NCBI RefSeq assembly: GCF_001411495.1
Contig: NZ_CP012981.1
Span: 744,001 to 808,000, forward strand
DNA length: 64,000 nt
Source of the DNA: Burkholderia cepacia ATCC 25416
GTDB lineage: Bacteria > Pseudomonadota > Gammaproteobacteria > Burkholderiales > Burkholderiaceae
Direction of reading: 5' to 3'
The notes below the pieces were generated by a model. It worked only from the letters and a program-made list of their open reading frames with translations. It searched no databases and was not told the DNA's origin. Within the stretch, counting starts at the first letter, position 1, and each line of letters opens with the position of its first letter. Below, piece by piece: positions 29,503 to 39,060 of the stretch. The position numbers were made by a program, and so were the translations under genes.

Positions 29503-29536
29503 GACAGCTTTCAGGGTCGGGCAGGGCGAACGCGCG

Positions 29537-30040
29537 TCACATCGCGCGTTCGAGTTTCTTCATCTTCGTCTTGATGCGCGTCTGCTTGAGCGGCGACAGG
29601 TATTCGACGAACACGCGCCCCATCAGGTGATCCATCTCGTGCTGGACGCACACGGCCAGCAGGCCCTCGCAGTCGAGCTCGAAGGTCTCGCCCTGCTCGT
29701 TGAGCGCACGTACGCGCACATGATCGGGACGCTCGACTTCGTCGTAGATGCCGGGCACCGACAGGCAACCCTCTTCGTAGATTTGCTTCTCGTCGCTCGA
29801 CCACACGATCTCGGGGTTGATGAACGCGCGCAGCTCGTTCTTTTCCTCCGAGACGTCGATCACGATCACGCGCTCGTGCACGTCGACCTGCGTGGCCGCC
29901 AGGCCGATGCCGGGCGCTGCGTACATGGTTTCGGCCATGTCGGCGACGAGCTTGCGGATCCGGTCGTCGACCTTGTCGACGGGCTTTGCGACCTTGTGCA
30001 GCCGCTTGTCGGGGTAATGAAGAATATTGAGTAAAGCCAT
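29537..30040 (-). CDS. def: Peptide deformylase
   Basis: A 167-residue deformylase. All three motifs are present: GIGLAATQ (44-51), EEGCLSVPG with Cys92, and QHEMDHLMG with His134 and His138. It removes the formyl group from nascent proteins. The ATG at 30040 ([14 protein letters not shown]) is the standard start; the frame continues about 34 codons upstream without family likeness. It is divergent from dprA across about 230 bases. Confidence 0.96.
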   Translation of the reverse strand: MALLNILHYPDKRLHKVAKPVDKVDDRIRKLVADMAETMYAAPGIGLAATQVDVHERVIVIDVSEEKNELRAFINPEIVWSSDEKQIYEEGCLSVPGIYDEVERPDHVRVRALNEQGETFELDCEGLLAVCVQHEMDHLMGRVFVEYLSPLKQTRIKTKMKKLERAM

Positions 30041-30270
30041 GGCGTTCGGTATTCGGTGGGGCGGCATGCCGCATCGGCCATCCGGCCAGCTGGCGGTGCC
30101 GCCGGGATGCAATGAAGATGAGGCGGACGCGCGGCGAATCAATGCCGCGGATCACGCCTCCTGCAATTGGCCGGGCGCCTGCGCGCGCGGCCCTGTCGAG
30201 TATTTCGGATGATGAAAATTTTATCATGGCGCCACGCGGTCCGCTGGCCGCCGCATTCGAGGAGCGTCTC

Positions 30271-31545
30271 ATGTCGCCGCAAGTGCTGACCACCTCCGCG
30301 CTGCGTGCGTGGCTGCAGCTCGCGCATGCGCCCGGCCTCGCACCCGCCGTGCTGCAGGCACTGCTCGACGCGTTCGGCTCGCCGGATGCGCTGCTGCGCG
30401 CGTCCGGCCAGGCGATCGCCGCCGCAACCAGCCCCGCCGCGGCCCAGGCCGTGCGCGCGAGCGAGCGCGGCGACCTCGACGCGCGCACCGACGCCGTGCT
30501 CGCCTGGCTCGATGCGCCGGGCAACGCGCTCGTCACGCTCAACGATCCGGCCTACCCGCCGCGGCTGCGCGACCTGCACGATCCGCCGCCGCTGCTATAT
30601 GTAAAGGGCCGTCTCGACCTGCTGCACGCGCGCGGTCTCGCCGTGGTCGGCAGCCGCCACGCGACGCCGCAGGGTCTCGCCGACGCGACGCGCTTCGCCC
30701 GCGAGCTGTCCGACGCCGGGCTTCCGATCGTGTCGGGCCTCGCGCTCGGAATCGACGGCGCCGCGCATCGGGGCGGGCTCGACGGCCGGTCAGGCACGGT
30801 CGCGGTGATCGCGACCGGCGCCGATCTCGTCTATCCGGCGCGACACCGTGCGCTCGCCCACGAAATCGCCGCTCACGGCGCGATCGTGTCGGAATGGCCG
30901 CTCGGCACACCGGCCCGCGCCGCACACTTCCCGCAACGCAACAGGCTGATCGCCGCGCTCGCGATCGGCGCGCTCGTCGTCGAGGCCGCCCCGCGCTCCG
31001 GCTCGCTGATCACCGCGCGGCTCGCGAACGAACTGGGGCGCGATGTGTTCGCGATGCCGGGCTCGATCCACGCGCCGCTCGCGCAGGGCTGCCACGCACT
31101 GATCCGCGACGGCGCGAAGCTGACGGCGGCGCCGCTCGACGTGCTCGAGGAGTACGGGCTGGGCGAACCGGCGGTTCGCGCGGCGGGCGATGCATCGTGC
31201 ACCGGAAATCAGCTCGCCAGCGCCGCCAACCTCCGCGGAACCGAGGCCGCTAGCGTCGCGCAGGCCGATCCGCTCGTTGCAACCGGCCCGCCGGCGCGAA
31301 TCGAAGCATCGCCAGCGCGACCCCACAGCCCGTCCGAACAGGCCGTACTCGCCGCACTGGGATACGGCCCCGTCACCTACGAATGGCTCGCCGAACACAG
31401 CGGCCTGGCCGACGACGTGCTGCACGGCGCGCTGCTCGCGCTCGAGCTGGCCGGTCGCGTCGCGAGCGTCCCCGGCGGACGCTTCGCGCGCCTTGACGCA
31501 GCGCCCACCCCGGCCGCGCACGGCGTGCTACATTCCCCCGCATAG
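30271..31545 (+). CDS. dprA: DNA-processing protein DprA
   Basis: A 424-residue protein that loads RecA on incoming single strands during transformation. The Rossmann-fold core shows LAVVGSRHATPQGLADATRF, LPIVSGLALGIDGAAHRGGL, FPQRNRLIAALA and VVEAAPRSGSLITARLANEL. An N-terminal helical domain and a C-terminal winged helix (EQAVLAALGYGPVTYEWLAE) flank it. I chose ATG 30271 (MSPQVLTTSALR) because GAGGAG lies 6 bases upstream; an ATG at 30226 is the alternative. Confidence 0.93.
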   Translation: MSPQVLTTSALRAWLQLAHAPGLAPAVLQALLDAFGSPDALLRASGQAIAAATSPAAAQAVRASERGDLDARTDAVLAWLDAPGNALVTLNDPAYPPRLRDLHDPPPLLYVKGRLDLLHARGLAVVGSRHATPQGLADATRFARELSDAGLPIVSGLALGIDGAAHRGGLDGRSGTVAVIATGADLVYPARHRALAHEIAAHGAIVSEWPLGTPARAAHFPQRNRLIAALAIGALVVEAAPRSGSLITARLANELGRDVFAMPGSIHAPLAQGCHALIRDGAKLTAAPLDVLEEYGLGEPAVRAAGDASCTGNQLASAANLRGTEAASVAQADPLVATGPPARIEASPARPHSPSEQAVLAALGYGPVTYEWLAEHSGLADDVLHGALLALELAGRVASVPGGRFARLDAAPTPAAHGVLHSPA

Positions 31546-31581
31546 GGGCGGCCACGCCGCCAACGATATCCAAGGAAATCC

Positions 31582-31962
31582 ATGCCCGCGCTGAACCTCG
31601 ACACCGATGCGGATCGGATCGCCGAGCGCCTCGCCGATCCCGGCACGTTGCTCGTCGCCTGCCTGTGCGCCGAGTGGTGCGGCACGTGCCGCGACTACCG
31701 GGCGGCCTTCGACCAGCTCGCCGACGCGCATCCGGACACCTGCTTCGCCTGGATCGACATCGAAACGCATGCCGACCAGCTCGACGATCTCGACGTCGAG
31801 AACTTCCCGACGATCCTGATCGAAGATACCCACACCGCACGTTTCTTCGGCACGGTGCTGCCGCATGCGGCAATCGTCGAGCGGATGCTGTCCGACCTGA
31901 GTGCGGTACCCGGTGCGCCGCACGCACCGAAATTGCGCAACGTCCTGACCGTCGAAGCCTGA
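31582..31962 (+). CDS. Thioredoxin-family protein
   Basis: A 126-residue thioredoxin fold. The active site is WCGTC (Cys33, Cys36), with Thr instead of the Pro of thioredoxin, which usually shifts redox potential. ENFPTILIEDTHTARFFG holds the cis-Pro. No signal peptide is seen, so it is cytoplasmic. It follows dprA by 36 bases on the same strand, with a good AAGGAAA ribosome site. Its substrates are unknown. Confidence 0.85.
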   Translation: MPALNLDTDADRIAERLADPGTLLVACLCAEWCGTCRDYRAAFDQLADAHPDTCFAWIDIETHADQLDDLDVENFPTILIEDTHTARFFGTVLPHAAIVERMLSDLSAVPGAPHAPKLRNVLTVEA

Positions 31963-32155
31963 ATTCACGAGCCGGCCCGGTGGTTTTGCGCCCGTTCGCG
32001 CGCGCCGCCGCGCCGGGCGCTTGCCGCCGTTGCAGGCCCCCTCTATGATGAGCCGCTTTTTGCACGCCGAGCCGCCGTCGCGTCGGCGTGTGCTATAAAG
32101 CGGTCGTTAAAGGGACCCACAACCGGCGAACCCGGTCTACCAACACACACCTGTC

Positions 32156-34780
32156 ATGTCCAAAGCACTGATCATTGCGGAAAAGCCTTCTGTCGCGAAC
32201 GACATCGCACGCGCTTTGGGCGGCTTTACCAAGCATGACGAGTATTACGAGAGCGACGATTTCGTCCTTTCGTCCGCTGTCGGCCACTTGCTGGAAATCG
32301 CCGCCCCGGAAGAGTACGAGGTCAAGCGCGGGAAATGGAGCTTCGCGCATCTGCCCGTCATCCCCCCGCATTTCGACCTGAACCCGATCGCAAAAAGCGA
32401 GTCGCGCCTCAAGGTGCTCACGAAGCTGATGAAGCGCAAGGACGTCGACCGCCTGATCAACGCATGTGACGCGGGGCGCGAGGGCGAACTGATTTTCCGT
32501 CTGATCGCGCAGCACGCGAAGGCGAAGCAGCCGGTCCAGCGCCTGTGGCTGCAGTCGATGACCCCGCAGGCGATCCGCGACGGCTTCGCGAACCTGCGCA
32601 GCGACACCGACATGCAACCGCTCGCCGACGCCGCACGCTGCCGCTCGGAAGCCGACTGGCTCGTCGGGATCAACGGCACCCGCGCGATGACCGCGTTCAA
32701 CAGCAAGGGCGGCGGCTTCTTCCTGACGACAGTTGGCCGCGTTCAGACGCCAACGCTGTCGATCGTCGTCGAACGCGAAGAGAAAATCCGCCGCTTCATC
32801 CCGCGCGACTACTGGGAGGTGAGGGCGGAATTCGCGTGCGCGGGCGGCTTCTACGAAGGCAAGTGGTTCGACCCGAAATTCAAGCGCGACGAATTCGATC
32901 CGGAAAAGCGCGACTCCCGCCTGTGGAGCCTGCCGGCCGCCGAAACGATCGTCGCCGCGTGCCGCGACCAGGTCGGCACGGTCTCGGAGGAATCGAAGCC
33001 GTCGACCCAACTGTCGCCGCTGCTGTTCGACCTGACGAGCCTGCAGCGCGAAGCGAACAGCCGCTTCGGCTTCTCCGCGAAGAACACGCTCGGTCTCGCG
33101 CAGGCGCTGTATGAAAAGCACAAGGTGCTGACCTACCCGCGTACCGACGCGCGCGCGCTGCCGGAAGACTATCTGTCGACGGTCCAGTCCACGCTCGAGA
33201 TGCTCAAGGAGAGCCACAACTACCTGCCGCATGCGAAGCAGGTGCTCGACAAGGGCTGGGTGAAGCCGAACAAGCGCATCTTCGACAACTCGAAGATCAG
33301 CGACCACTTCGCAATCATCCCGACGCTGCAGGCACCGAAGTCGCTGTCCGAGCCGGAGCAGAAGCTGTACGACATGGTCGTGAAGCGCTTCCTCGCCGTG
33401 TTCTTCCCGGCCGCCGAATTCCGTGTCACGACGCGGATCACCGAAGTCGCCGGCCATCACTTCAAGACCGAAGGCAAGGTGCTCGTCGAGCCGGGCTGGC
33501 TGCAGGTGTACGGCCGCGACGCCGAAGGCGCGGATGCGAACCTCGTGCCGGTGCAGAAGGACGAGAAGGTGAAGACGGACGAAATCGCCGCCGTCGCGCT
33601 CGTCACGAAGCCGCCCGCACGCTATTCGGAAGCGACGCTGCTGTCCGCAATGGAAGGCGCGGGCAAGCTCGTCGAGGACGACGAACTGCGCGAAGCCATG
33701 GCCGCGAAGGGCCTCGGCACGCCGGCCACGCGTGCGGCGATCATCGAAGGCCTGCTCGGCGAAAAGTACCTCGTGCGTGAAGGCCGCGAACTGATCCCGA
33801 CCGCGAAGGCGTTCCAGCTGATGACGCTGCTGCGCGGGCTCGGCGTGAAGGAACTGACCGCGCCGGAGCTCACCGGCGAATGGGAATACAAGCTGTCGCA
33901 GATGGAGCGCGGCAACCTCGGGCGCGACGCCTTCATGCAGGAAATCGCCCGCATGACGCAGCAGATCGTCAAGCGCGCGAAGGAATACGATTCCGACACG
34001 ATCCCCGGCGATTACGCGACGCTCGAGACGCCGTGTCCGAACTGCGGCGGCCAGGTGAAGGAAAACTACCGCCGCTTCGCGTGCACGAAGTGCGAGTTCT
34101 CGATCTCGAAGATCCCGGGCAGCCGGCAGTTCGAGATCGCGGAAGTCGAGGAGCTGCTGCGGGAAAAGACGATCGGTCCGCTTTCCGGATTCCGCAGCAA
34201 GATGGGCCGCCCGTTCTCGGCGATCCTGAAGCTCTCGTTCGACGACGAGACGAAGAACTACAAGCTCGAGTTCGATTTCGGCCAGGATACGGGCGGCGAG
34301 GAGGGCGAGGCGCCCGACTTCTCGACACAGGAGCCGGTCGGCGCGTGCCCGAAGTGCAAGGGCCGCGTGTTCGAGCACGGGATGAGCTACGTGTGCGAGC
34401 ACTCGGTGGCCAACCCGAAGACGTGCGACTTCCGCTCGGGCAAGGTGATCCTGCAGCAGGAAATCACGCGCGAGCAGATGGGCAAGCTGTTGGCCGACGG
34501 CCGCACAGATCTGCTGCCGAACTTCAAGTCGTCGCGCACCGGCCGCAACTTCAAGGCGTTCCTCGTGAAGCAGCCGGACGGCAAGATCGGCTTCGAGTTC
34601 GAGAAGAAGGAACCGAAGGCTGCCGCCGCGAAGAAGACTGCGAAATCGGCGACGAAGGATGCCGAAACCGTGACGGAAGGTGCAGAAGAGAAACCGGCAC
34701 CGGCGCGCAAGACCGCCGCGAAGACTGCAGCCACCAAGACGGCAGCTCGCAAGACGACGGCCCGCAAGACGGGCTCGTAA
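32156..34780 (+). CDS. topB: DNA topoisomerase III (type IA)
   Basis: An 874-residue type IA topoisomerase. TOPRIM domain: LIIAEKPSVANDIARALGG and the DAGREGELIF acidic triad. The catalytic Tyr327 is in LTYPRTDARALP, with the preceding FLTTVGRVQTPTLSIV. Two or more C-terminal zinc ribbons follow (CPNCGGQVKENYRRFACTKC, then CPKCKGRVF). The last 55 residues are a Lys/Ala/Thr-rich basic tail of the histone-like type, common in beta-proteobacteria. It relaxes or decatenates single-strand-containing DNA. A strong terminator follows at 34840. Confidence 0.93.
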   Translation: MSKALIIAEKPSVANDIARALGGFTKHDEYYESDDFVLSSAVGHLLEIAAPEEYEVKRGKWSFAHLPVIPPHFDLNPIAKSESRLKVLTKLMKRKDVDRLINACDAGREGELIFRLIAQHAKAKQPVQRLWLQSMTPQAIRDGFANLRSDTDMQPLADAARCRSEADWLVGINGTRAMTAFNSKGGGFFLTTVGRVQTPTLSIVVEREEKIRRFIPRDYWEVRAEFACAGGFYEGKWFDPKFKRDEFDPEKRDSRLWSLPAAETIVAACRDQVGTVSEESKPSTQLSPLLFDLTSLQREANSRFGFSAKNTLGLAQALYEKHKVLTYPRTDARALPEDYLSTVQSTLEMLKESHNYLPHAKQVLDKGWVKPNKRIFDNSKISDHFAIIPTLQAPKSLSEPEQKLYDMVVKRFLAVFFPAAEFRVTTRITEVAGHHFKTEGKVLVEPGWLQVYGRDAEGADANLVPVQKDEKVKTDEIAAVALVTKPPARYSEATLLSAMEGAGKLVEDDELREAMAAKGLGTPATRAAIIEGLLGEKYLVREGRELIPTAKAFQLMTLLRGLGVKELTAPELTGEWEYKLSQMERGNLGRDAFMQEIARMTQQIVKRAKEYDSDTIPGDYATLETPCPNCGGQVKENYRRFACTKCEFSISKIPGSRQFEIAEVEELLREKTIGPLSGFRSKMGRPFSAILKLSFDDETKNYKLEFDFGQDTGGEEGEAPDFSTQEPVGACPKCKGRVFEHGMSYVCEHSVANPKTCDFRSGKVILQQEITREQMGKLLADGRTDLLPNFKSSRTGRNFKAFLVKQPDGKIGFEFEKKEPKAAAAKKTAKSATKDAETVTEGAEEKPAPARKTAAKTAATKTAARKTTARKTGS

Positions 34781-34839
34781 CAGCCTGGACGCCGGGACGG
34801 GCTTTCTCCCGGCCTGTCCTGCTTCGGCAGGCAGCTATA

Positions 34840-34875
34840 AAAAAACGCGGATCGACTGCTCGATCCGCGTTTTTT
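34840..34875. terminator. Bidirectional terminator after topB
   Basis: A 16-bp stem (AAAAAACGCGGATCGA and complement) with a CTGC loop. The A-run and T-run let it act on topB and on the convergent LysR gene. Confidence 0.9.
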
Positions 34876-34931
34876 CTTTGTGCCGGCGGTGACCGACGCC
34901 CGGTCGCCCGGTCGCCCGGGCCGTCGCGCCG

Positions 34932-35981
34932 TTACAGCGGCGACGGCGCCGCGACGCGCGTGCGCGGCGAACGCGGCAGGCGCGGCGACAGGTTCGGGTC
35001 GGCCGATTCCGGTTGCTCGGCACGCGTCTCGACACCGATCGGCGCGAGCGCGGAGCTCTGCGCGGCCCACTGCTCACCCATCGTCGCGTCGGTCGCGTGG
35101 CTGAAATGCTCGACGAGGTGGTCGATGAACGTGCGCACCTTCGCGGGCAGATGGCGCCGGCTCGGGTAAGCGATGTTGATCTCGACCTGCGGCAGCCGGA
35201 AATCCGGCAGCAACCGCACGAGCGCACCGCGCGCGATGTCACTGCCGATCAGGTAACTCGGCAGGATCGCGACACCCATCCCGAGCAGCGCGAACTGGCG
35301 CAGCATCGCGGTGTTGTTCGCGACAATCACGTTGGTCGGGCGCACACGCACTTCGCCGTCCTGCCCCGTGAACACACGCTCGTCGCCCCAGTATTCGGTC
35401 GGCAGGCTCAGGCTCGGATGCTCGGCGAGATGCTCCGGATGGGTCGGCACGCCGTGCTTCTCCAGATAGCTCGGCGTCGCGCACACGGTCATGCAGCCGG
35501 TGGTCAGGCGCCGCGTGACGATGCTCGCGCTGCGCATCTGGCGCGTGACGACGATGCCGACATCGAAACCTTCCTCGACCAGATCGACCTGCCGGTCGAC
35601 CAGCGTGAGATCCGGCACCACTTTCGGGAAATTCTCCGTGTACGACTGCAACACGGGCGCGAGGTTATGCAGGCCGAACACGACCGGCGCGACGATGCGC
35701 AGCGTGCCGACCGGCTCGTGATTGCGCGCGACGACCATCTGCTCGACGTCTTCCAGCTCATCGAGGATCTGGCGGGCACGCTCCAGATAGACCTGGCCTG
35801 ACTCCGTCAGGGAAAGGCTGCGCGTGGTGCGGTTCAGCAAACGCGTGCCGAGCCTGCCTTCCAGATCGGCGACGTGACGCGTCGCGACCGCGTTGGAGAT
35901 ATCCATTGCACTCGCGGCCCGCGCGAAACTGCCGAGATCTGCAACCTTGACGAACACGCGCATCGACTGCAAATGATCCAT
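34932..35981 (-). CDS. LysR-family transcriptional regulator
   Basis: A 349-residue LTTR. The N-terminal winged helix is clear (MDHLQSMRVFVKVADLGSFA, then RHVADLEGRLGTRLLNRTTR), followed by the two-lobed effector domain (GTLRIVAPVVFGLHNLAPVL onward). The C-terminal 45 residues (after HFSHATD) are Pro/Arg-rich and probably disordered. It is divergent from the D-2-hydroxyacid dehydrogenase at 36408, which is a candidate target. Effector unknown. Confidence 0.92.
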   Translation of the reverse strand: MDHLQSMRVFVKVADLGSFARAASAMDISNAVATRHVADLEGRLGTRLLNRTTRSLSLTESGQVYLERARQILDELEDVEQMVVARNHEPVGTLRIVAPVVFGLHNLAPVLQSYTENFPKVVPDLTLVDRQVDLVEEGFDVGIVVTRQMRSASIVTRRLTTGCMTVCATPSYLEKHGVPTHPEHLAEHPSLSLPTEYWGDERVFTGQDGEVRVRPTNVIVANNTAMLRQFALLGMGVAILPSYLIGSDIARGALVRLLPDFRLPQVEINIAYPSRRHLPAKVRTFIDHLVEHFSHATDATMGEQWAAQSSALAPIGVETRAEQPESADPNLSPRLPRSPRTRVAAPSPL

Positions 35982-36407
35982 AAACGACTCCTGCCGCTGT
36001 TACAACTTCAAAAAGATGAAGCAAATGCGTAATTCTCCTACGACAGCGGAAATGATGCAGAGTTGCTCAACAAGGCCCCGGTTGACGATAAAAATAGTCA
36101 AAAATCCTCGCCCTCTGCGGATAGTTGATCCAATTATTCCGATTGGGACAACAATTGGGTGAACCTCGTCGTGTAAGCGGCCGAATCAGGAAGGACGTAT
36201 TTGATGCGACACAACAGCGCACCCATCTGCCCGTCGCGCGAGCGGCGTCGGGGCAGGCTGCCGCCAATTGCGGCGGAGCGTAACAACCTGTTAAAAAGAC
36301 ACCACGAAGGCGGCTGACATAGCATCATGTCGGCCCCGGCCGGGCGGGACGGGTGCGCGAGGTGCGCCGCCGCCACCGCCGCTTTCAACGCGCGACACCC
36401 GCTCATC
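35982..36407. promoter_or_regulatory. Divergent LysR / dehydrogenase intergenic region
   Basis: About 425 bases with no convincing gene. The part from 36000 to 36200 is visibly more AT-rich than its surroundings and probably holds the divergent promoters and the LysR operator. No exact operator could be picked out. Confidence 0.4.
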
Positions 36408-37421
36408 ATGAAAATTGCCATCCTCGACGACTACCAGGACGCCGTCCGCAAGCTGAACTGCTTCGAGATGCTTGCCGGCCACGACGTGAAGGTCTTCAAC
36501 AATACGGTGCGCGGATTGGGACAGCTCGCCAGCCGTCTGGCGGAAGTCGAGGCGCTCGTGCTGATTCGCGAACGGACCCCGATTTCGTCGCAACTGCTCG
36601 CGAAGCTGCCGAACCTGCGCATGATCAGCCAGACCGGCCGCGTGTCGAGCCACATCGATCTCGAAGCCTGTACCGACCGCGGCATCGCGGTGCTCGAAGG
36701 CACGGGCTCGCCGGTCGCCCCCGCCGAGCTGACCTGGGCGCTCGTGATGGCCGCCCAGCGCCGCATTCCTCAGTACGTCGCGAACCTGAAGCAGGGCGCC
36801 TGGCAGCAGTCGGGCCTGAAGACGTCGGCCATGCCGCCGAACTTCGGCCTCGGCCAGGTGCTGCGCGGCCAGACGCTCGGCATCTGGGGCTACGGCAAGA
36901 TCGGCCGGCTCGTCGCCGGCTACGGCAAGGCGTTCGGGATGAACGTGCTGATCTGGGGCCGCGAGCATTCGCTCGAGGCCGCGCGCGCCGACGGCTATAC
37001 GGCCGCCGAAAGCCGCGAAGCGCTGTTCGAGCAGAGCGACGTGCTGTCGCTGCACCTGCGCATGCATGACGACACGCGCGGGATCGTGAAGCAGGAAGAC
37101 CTGATGCGGATGAAGCCGACGTCGCTGCTCGTCAACACGAGCCGCGCCGAACTGCTCGAGGAAAACGCACTGGTCAACGCGCTGTCGCACAACCGTCCGG
37201 GGATGGTCGCGATCGACGTGTTCGAGAGCGAGCCGATCCTGCAGGGCTACAGCCTGCTGCGAATGGAAAACGTGATCTGCACGCCGCACATCGGCTACGT
37301 CGAGCGCGAAAGCTACGAGCTCTACTTCAGCGCGGCGTTCCGCAACATCCTCGCGTTCGACGACGGCGACATGTCGAGCGTTGCCAATCCGGAAGCGCTG
37401 ACGCCGATCCGCAAGCGCTGA
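36408..37421 (+). CDS. D-isomer specific 2-hydroxyacid dehydrogenase
   Basis: A 337-residue NAD-dependent dehydrogenase. Start ATG 36408 (MKIAILDDYQDAV); the frame runs on 27 codons upstream without likeness. The Rossmann motif is LGIWGYGKIGRLVAGYGKAF, followed by LVNTSRAELLEENALV with the catalytic Arg region and VAIDVFESEPIL with Glu; the active His is in TPHIGYVERESYE. It reduces 2-keto acids or acts in phosphoglycerate-type reactions; substrate unknown. Confidence 0.9.
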   Translation: MKIAILDDYQDAVRKLNCFEMLAGHDVKVFNNTVRGLGQLASRLAEVEALVLIRERTPISSQLLAKLPNLRMISQTGRVSSHIDLEACTDRGIAVLEGTGSPVAPAELTWALVMAAQRRIPQYVANLKQGAWQQSGLKTSAMPPNFGLGQVLRGQTLGIWGYGKIGRLVAGYGKAFGMNVLIWGREHSLEAARADGYTAAESREALFEQSDVLSLHLRMHDDTRGIVKQEDLMRMKPTSLLVNTSRAELLEENALVNALSHNRPGMVAIDVFESEPILQGYSLLRMENVICTPHIGYVERESYELYFSAAFRNILAFDDGDMSSVANPEALTPIRKR

Positions 37422-37468
37422 CCGCGCGGGCCGCGCATGCCGCGGCCCCGCACCTCCGTTCCCGATCG

Positions 37469-38335
37469 TCAGGCGGCCACGCGGCCGCCCGTCATCGCAT
37501 CGACGCGCGTGAGGAAATGCTCGCCGTCGCGCCGACCGAGATCGTACGCATGCCGCATCTGCGACGGGCTCGTGTAATCCCAACTCGAAATCGGCACCTT
37601 GCTCGAAGGCTGGACGTACAGCCGACGCTGCTCGCCATGCGCGACCGTGAACATCTGCGGGCGCGGATACAGCCGCGTGACGAGCACCAGCACGTCGCCC
37701 GGCGTCGGGTCGAGCGCGTCGACCGGCACGTTGTCGACCATCCCGCCGTCGAGCACCGGCCGGCCGCCGCGGCGCAGCACCGGCGTGAACGGCGGCGTGC
37801 AGGACGACTGCAGGATCAGGTCGGCGAGTTCCTCGACTTGCGTGCAGGCCTGCGCACGCACGAATTCGGGCCGAAAACCGAGCGTGCGCCCGAGCGTCGG
37901 GTGCAGCGTCTTGCGCACATACTTCTCGATGTTGTACGCGACGAGACCGGCGGCGACTGCGCTGCGCGCACCGAGCCAGCGCGGCACATGCGACACGCCG
38001 ATGCGGATCTCCGGCGCCGCGGCAAGCTTCGCGAACGGTTCGCCGTAGATGTCGAGCAGCGCCTGACGATAAATCCGGTAATGCGGAAACACGGGCTCGC
38101 GCCCGAACAGGTTGCCCCAGTACGCGTTCTTCCGGTTGTGGCGCAGCGCCTCTTCGTAATAGCGCATCACCCAGGCGGCGTCGCGTGTATACAGCATGCA
38201 GGCGGTTGCCGCGCCGGCCGAGATACCGGTGATCACGCGCGGGCGCAGGCCGAGCGCCGGCTGTGCGACGTCCCAGAAGCCGGCCTGCCACCAGCAGCGA
38301 TTGCCGCCGCCCGCAAAGACGATCTGGTCGAACAT
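37469..38335 (-). CDS. Patatin-like phospholipase
   Basis: A 288-residue patatin-fold hydrolase. The oxyanion motif is AGGGNRCWWQAGFW, the nucleophile elbow GISAGAAT (Ser39), and the catalytic Asp lies in VLDGGMVDNVPVDAL. These enzymes release fatty acids from phospholipids. No signal peptide is visible, so it is probably cytoplasmic. It follows the thioesterase gene by 8 bases on the same strand, so the two are likely one lipid-related operon. Confidence 0.9.
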   Translation of the reverse strand: MFDQIVFAGGGNRCWWQAGFWDVAQPALGLRPRVITGISAGAATACMLYTRDAAWVMRYYEEALRHNRKNAYWGNLFGREPVFPHYRIYRQALLDIYGEPFAKLAAAPEIRIGVSHVPRWLGARSAVAAGLVAYNIEKYVRKTLHPTLGRTLGFRPEFVRAQACTQVEELADLILQSSCTPPFTPVLRRGGRPVLDGGMVDNVPVDALDPTPGDVLVLVTRLYPRPQMFTVAHGEQRRLYVQPSSKVPISSWDYTSPSQMRHAYDLGRRDGEHFLTRVDAMTGGRVAA

Positions 38336-38343
38336 CGCGCCGC

Positions 38344-38748
38344 TCAGCTGACGAGCGCGTAGGTCGACGTCGCGTGAACGGCCATCTTGCCGTCTTCGTC
38401 GAACAGCTCGACTTCGCCGAATACGAGATTGCGGCCCATCCGCAGCACGCGCGCGGTGACGAGCACGTCGCCCTTGCGCACGGGACGCATGAAGTTCGTG
38501 TTCAACGACACGGTCGTCATCGGCCGGAACTCGCCGAGCGCGGCCGAGATCGCGACCACCATCGCGGTATCGGCGGCCGCCGTGAACACCTGGCCGCAGA
38601 TCACACCGCCCGAATGGCGGAATTCGCCGGAAAACGGCAGGCGCAGCGTGACGCTGTCGTCGCCGATCGACACGGGGACCAGACCGAGCGAGCGGACCCA
38701 GGGGGCCAGCAGGCGATCCAGCAATTCGCGGACTGCGTTTTCGTCCAT
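38344..38748 (-). CDS. PaaI-family hotdog thioesterase
   Basis: A 134-residue hotdog-fold protein, with FSGEFRHSGGVICGQVFTAAADTAM around the catalytic helix (read as HSGGVICGQVFTAAADTAM) and MTTVSLNTNFMRPVRKGDV. Members hydrolyse acyl-CoA thioesters. ATG 38748 (MDENAVRELLDRL) is chosen as the family-like start; the frame extends about 35 codons upstream. It is followed by the patatin gene. Confidence 0.88.
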   Translation of the reverse strand: MDENAVRELLDRLLAPWVRSLGLVPVSIGDDSVTLRLPFSGEFRHSGGVICGQVFTAAADTAMVVAISAALGEFRPMTTVSLNTNFMRPVRKGDVLVTARVLRMGRNLVFGEVELFDEDGKMAVHATSTYALVS

Positions 38749-38896
38749 CTTCGAAAGCCCAGAAAGCGCTGCGCGACCGCCGCGCAACACGTGTGGCGTC
38801 ATCATACCGGGAGCACGAAAACTGCGATCGCTCGTTATCGGGCCGGCAGCCACCGTTGTCGTGACGAAATATTCTCAGGAAATTTGCAGAAAGGAC

Positions 38897-38925
38897 TTGC
38901 CAAGCCTGAAATGCTCGTGCATAAT
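38897..38925 (+). promoter_or_regulatory. tRNA-Lys sigma-70-type promoter
   Basis: TTGCCA (38897-38902) and CATAAT (38920-38925) with a 17-bp spacer. The -10 box ends 13 bases before the tRNA 5' end. Confidence 0.75.
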
Positions 38926-38938
38926 CTTTTTTCTGTTG

Positions 38939-39014
38939 GGGGCGTTAGCTCAGTTGGTAGAGCAGCGGACTCTTAATCCGTAGGTCGAGTGTTCGAGTCA
39001 CTCACGCCCCACCA
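38939..39014 (+). tRNA. tRNA-Lys (CUU), island attachment site
   Basis: A 76-nt cloverleaf with encoded CCA. Acceptor GGGGCGT pairs with ACGCCCC; the anticodon loop CTCTTAA gives anticodon CTT. Its last 49 bases are repeated exactly at 55859-55907, marking it as the integration site of the adjacent island, which leaves the tRNA intact. Confidence 0.95.
38966..39014 (+). repeat. attL: 3' end of tRNA-Lys, 49-bp direct repeat
   Basis: Identical over 49 bases to 55859-55907, starting CGGACTCTTAATCC and ending CCCACCA. Starts within the anticodon arm and runs through the CCA end, the usual crossover zone for tRNA-directed tyrosine integrases. Confidence 0.93.
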
Positions 39015-39023
39015 AAGAATTCA

Positions 39024-39060
39024 AAGGGTTACAAGCGATTAGCTTGTAACCCTTTTTCTT
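39024..39060 (+). terminator. Terminator after tRNA-Lys, supplied by the island
   Basis: A 13-bp perfect stem (AAGGGTTACAAGC and complement), a GATTA loop, then a T-rich tail. It lies 9 bases after the tRNA and belongs to island DNA, so the island gives the rebuilt tRNA a new terminator. Confidence 0.85.
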